Origin: Streptomyces apocyni
GTDB taxonomy: Bacteria > Actinomycetota > Actinomycetes > Streptomycetales > Streptomycetaceae
DNA: 64,000 bases
Direction: 5' to 3'
NCBI RefSeq assembly: GCF_009739465.1
Contig: NZ_WHOM01000051.1
Location: 62,001 to 126,000 of the forward strand
Every line of letters starts with the position of its first letter. The first letter of the stretch is position 1. The notes below the pieces were generated by a model that did no database searches, had not been told where the DNA came from, and was given only the letters and a program-made list of their open reading frames with translations. Of the stretch, positions 63,559-64,000 are shown one piece after another. Both the position numbers and the translations under genes were made by a program.

Positions 63559-64000
63559 GTGCAGCCGGCCCAGGAATTCGGAGACAACCCCGTCGACGTA
63601 CGGGACACCGGCCACTACACAGAGGAGTATGTTCCCAGCTTCGTGGAGAAGTGGGATTCACTGATCGACTGGGAGAAGCGGGCAGAGAGTGAGGGAAACT
63701 TCTTTATCGATCTGCTCCGCAAATGGGGGGTCAAAAGCGTTCTCGACGTCGCTACCGGAACGGGGTTCCACTCGGTGGGGCTGCTGTCCGCGGGATTCGA
63801 GACCGTGAGCGCGGATGGCAGCGCGGATATGCTCGCGATGGCCTTCAAGAACGGCATGAAGAAGGGTGACCACATCCTGCGTGTGGTCCAGGCGGACTGG
63901 CGCTTCCTCAACCGGGACGTCCACGGCGAGTACGACGCGATCGTCTGCCTCGGCAACTCCTTCACGCACCTGTTCTCCGAGCGCGACCGGCGCAAGGCGC
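63559..64000 (+). CDS. Glycine/sarcosine N-methyltransferase (C-terminus cut off)
   Basis: The first 147 residues are visible from GTG 63559; GAAGGG lies about 12 bases upstream. The sequence HYTEEYVPSFVEKWDSLIDW, AESEGNFFIDLLRKWG, the SAM motif VLDVATGTGFHSVGLL, SADGSADMLAMAF, HILRVVQADWRFLNRDVHGEYDAIVCLGNSFTHLF is characteristic of GSMT, which methylates glycine to sarcosine and dimethylglycine on the way to betaine, as in halophilic actinomycetes. This could be a stress-solute gene beside the cluster, or it could supply an N-methylated building block. The right edge hides its operon partners. Confidence 0.88.
   Translation, partial: MQPAQEFGDNPVDVRDTGHYTEEYVPSFVEKWDSLIDWEKRAESEGNFFIDLLRKWGVKSVLDVATGTGFHSVGLLSAGFETVSADGSADMLAMAFKNGMKKGDHILRVVQADWRFLNRDVHGEYDAIVCLGNSFTHLFSERDRRKA

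Overview
The window looks like a Streptomyces (or close actinomycete) chromosome segment. GC content is very high, GTG starts are common, and many adjacent genes share GTGA or ATGA stop/start overlaps. Several sugar-uptake loci carry binding proteins and permeases but no ATPase, which is typical when one shared ATPase serves many importers. No rRNA, tRNA, CRISPR array, transposase or phage gene was seen.

Layout, left to right. 1-5.3 kb holds a partial secreted GH109-type protein, a DUF1963-like protein, a GyrI-like protein, and a DUF4239 membrane protein coupled to an orphan sugar-binding-type lipoprotein. 5.3-12.4 kb holds a TauD-type dioxygenase convergent with a cytochrome P450, then a divergent sulfur/persulfide module: an MFS transporter and a metallo-beta-lactamase/double-rhodanese protein on one side, an ArsR-rhodanese fusion and a cysteine desulfurase on the other. 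12.4-19.5 kb holds a small hypothetical gene, a secreted GH81 beta-1,3-glucanase with a good promoter and LacI-type operator, its probable LacI regulator, an FAD monooxygenase, and a second LacI regulator.

18.5-46.5 kb reads as one large plant-polysaccharide and L-rhamnose locus. rhaM is divergent from rhaI, a RhaD-type aldolase/dehydrogenase fusion, rhaB and lutABC, which would take L-rhamnose to DHAP plus L-lactate and then pyruvate. A ROK regulator and a five-gene operon follow (importer, GH2 beta-galactosidase, DUF2264 protein). Facing it is a minus-strand operon with a second importer, a YesL-like DUF624 protein, a PL26-like exo-rhamnogalacturonan lyase, a CE12-type acetylesterase and a BNR_4 beta-propeller protein that may be another lyase. 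The gene set resembles the B. subtilis yes region for rhamnogalacturonan I.

46.6-55.1 kb is mostly housekeeping and accessory genes: a cyclophilin, an aminotransferase and EamA exporter divergent from an Lrp regulator, a 50-aa protein, an MT0933-like antitoxin, a two-TM potassium-channel-like protein, a GNAT acetyltransferase, an F420-type reductase, a PPOX-fold protein, a CDF transporter with its ArsR regulator, and an M23 peptidase.

54.9-64 kb enters a biosynthetic region. A 2106-aa synthetase has the order FAAL-ACP-Cy-A(Ox inserted)-PCP, with a type II thioesterase translationally coupled behind it. On the opposite strand are an O-methyltransferase-like gene and the start of a glycine/sarcosine N-methyltransferase, cut by the window edge. 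The architecture predicts a fatty-acyl chain ending in a thiazole or oxazole. This is the best candidate here for an undescribed system.
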